Of a stretch of 6,622 bases of DNA, positions 6,198 to 6,622 are shown one piece after another. Below the pieces are notes generated by a model. The model saw nothing but the letters and a program-made list of their open reading frames with translations, did no database searches and was not told where the DNA came from. Source of the stretch: Leptolyngbya sp. SIO4C5 (GTDB lineage Bacteria; Cyanobacteriota; Cyanobacteriia; Phormidesmidales; Phormidesmidaceae); contig JAAHIC010000257.1 in the NCBI GenBank assembly GCA_010671965.1, positions 1-6,622 of the forward strand. Direction: 5' to 3'. Both the position numbers and the translations under genes were made by a program. Within the stretch, counting starts at the first letter, position 1. Every line of letters starts with the position of its first letter.

Positions 6198-6228
6198 TAA
6201 TAACTCCGATAACATCAGGAAGAGGGCT

Positions 6229-6244
6229 GCGCTACAGCTAGCGC
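6229..6244. repeat. 6-bp inverted repeat directly before the Crp/Fnr -35 box
   Basis: GCGCTA (6229-6234) and TAGCGC (6239-6244) are perfect inverted arms around CAGC. The repeat ends one base before the TTGAGG box, a common place for activator binding. It could equally form a small hairpin in a transcript from the upstream promoter candidate. Confidence 0.45.
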
Positions 6245-6273
6245 TTGAGGGTCTAGACTGCTAGTTTTGTAAT
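6245..6273 (+). promoter_or_regulatory. Candidate sigma-70 promoter for the Crp/Fnr gene, with a palindrome in the spacer
   Basis: TTGAGG (6245-6250, four of six to TTGACA) and TGTAAT (6268-6273, five of six to TATAAT) are separated by exactly 17 bases. Transcription would begin near 6280, leaving a leader of about 115 bases. The spacer contains the perfect palindrome GTCTAGAC (6251-6258), a possible repressor site because a protein bound there would block polymerase. Confidence 0.45.
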
Positions 6274-6305
6274 ATATCTCGTTTAGTCGGCTGCAGTTAG
6301 CTATT

Positions 6306-6350
6306 GCGGCTTGCGCTGACCGAGGCAGCCTTGGCCAGTGTGCAAGCCGC
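6306..6350 (+). promoter_or_regulatory. Strong two-tier hairpin in the Crp/Fnr leader
   Basis: GCGGCTTGC (6306-6314) and GCAAGCCGC (6342-6350) form a perfect 9-bp stem, extended inward by a G-U and a C-G pair. Inside it, CCGAGG (6320-6325) pairs with CCTTGG (6329-6334), with one G-U pair, around the loop CAG. The structure lies 44 bases before the ATG and within the leader expected from the 6245-6273 promoter. No T-run follows directly; six T's come only at 6381-6386. It may act in mRNA stability, attenuation or protein binding. Confidence 0.55.
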
Positions 6351-6394
6351 CGTATCCGAATTATGTGATGCCAAAGCGTGTTTTTTGAGCCTCA

Positions 6395-6622
6395 ATGGAC
6401 GTTCGTTACCCTTCCAGAGATCATCACGTTGACAGCGCCTTAATCCAGGCCGCTCCTTTTTTTGCGGAGCTGCCGCAGGAGGCGGTTGAAAAGGCAACTG
6501 CCCAGGTGGTAACACGTCGCCATCCTGCCAATCAGGTGATTTTGTTAGAAAATGACTGGGGCAGCTCAGTCTATTTTATTCTGGAAGGCTGGGTCAAAAT
6601 TCGTACCTACAACCTAGATGGT
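6395..6622 (+). CDS. Crp/Fnr-family transcriptional regulator, N-terminal part (cut by window edge)
   Basis: From ATG at 6395, 76 codons run open to the window end. The protein begins MDVRYPSRDHHVDSALIQ and enters a cyclic-nucleotide-binding-type beta-roll domain at about residue 16 (LIQAAPFFAELP at 16-27, HPANQVILLENDWG near 46-59, SVYFILEGWVKIRTYNLDG at about 61-75 onto the edge). The strings HPANQVILLENDWG and ILEGWVKIRTYNLDG are characteristic of cyanobacterial Crp-like regulators related to SyCRP1. The phosphate-binding cassette that would show cAMP binding and the C-terminal helix-turn-helix are outside the window, so ligand and targets cannot be judged. The Shine-Dalgarno is weak (GAG five bases before the ATG). 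The gene is divergent from the giant gene and preceded by a structured leader. Confidence 0.88.
   Translation, partial: MDVRYPSRDHHVDSALIQAAPFFAELPQEAVEKATAQVVTRRHPANQVILLENDWGSSVYFILEGWVKIRTYNLDG

Larger units (their letters stand above)
5958..6394. promoter_or_regulatory. Divergent intergenic region between the giant gene and the Crp/Fnr gene
   Basis: These 437 bases contain no convincing full-length gene and must hold the start signals of both flanking genes. On the left are a HIP1 site within GGCGATCGCC (6011-6020) and the perfect minus-strand Shine-Dalgarno. The middle (about 6060-6180) shows only a small CGGCAGCCG palindrome (6142-6150), and no clear minus-strand promoter was found there. 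The right part holds the plus-strand promoter candidates, palindromes and leader hairpin listed separately. Confidence 0.7.

Noticed and set aside
6364..6379. CRP-type operator (TGTGA-N6-TCACA) before the Crp/Fnr gene
   Set aside because: Only the left half TGTGA is present; the right half reads AGCGT with no match to TCACA.
6297..6515. Minus-strand 72-codon frame across the Crp/Fnr start
   Set aside because: It overlaps the leader and a clear Crp/Fnr coding start on the other strand; the Pro/Gln/Arg-rich product has no recognisable domain.

Overview
The window looks like a piece of a cyanobacterial chromosome. It carries twelve copies of the HIP1 octamer GCGATCGC (starting at 416, 1791, 2286, 2575, 2757, 2942, 3022, 4098, 4353, 5153, 5457 and 6012), which is a hallmark of many cyanobacterial genomes. 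All four proteins also resemble cyanobacterial families: an IS630-type transposase start, a LysR regulator of the CmpR/NdhR (CO2-response) type, a giant Hsp70-like protein, and a Crp/Fnr regulator of the SyCRP type. No genus can be named from this sequence alone.

Layout, left to right. Positions 1-65 hold the first 21 codons of an IS630-family transposase on the minus strand, at the inner edge of an insertion sequence that runs off the window. Positions 145-1116 (minus) encode the LysR regulator. It starts at TTG behind a strong GGAGG site, and its last codons were rewritten by a 22-bp tandem duplication. The 203-bp gap 1117-1319 carries two LysR-type inverted repeats, a -10-like box and a possible terminator for the gene upstream. 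Positions 1320-5957 (minus) encode a protein of about 1545 residues: an N-terminal helical/coiled-coil region, a very acidic low-complexity linker of about 650 residues, and an actin/Hsp70-type ATPase domain with a private C-terminal extension. Positions 5958-6394 are a divergent regulatory region with a misplaced perfect Shine-Dalgarno sequence, short leader ORFs, a promoter with internal palindromes and a 45-nt hairpin. From 6395 the plus strand encodes the start of a Crp/Fnr regulator, cut by the window edge.

How the parts relate. The LysR gene and the giant gene point the same way, but the 203-bp gap and the LysR gene's own operator-like sequences suggest separate transcription. The giant gene and the Crp/Fnr gene are divergent and share a leader of about 440 bp, so co-regulation is possible but not shown. 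The least ordinary item is the giant Hsp70-like protein. It combines an unusual nucleotide-binding core with a long acidic linker bearing recurring short hydrophobic-acidic motifs. I recognise its architecture as chaperone/actin-like but cannot assign a function. The many open frames opposite this gene are composition shadows.
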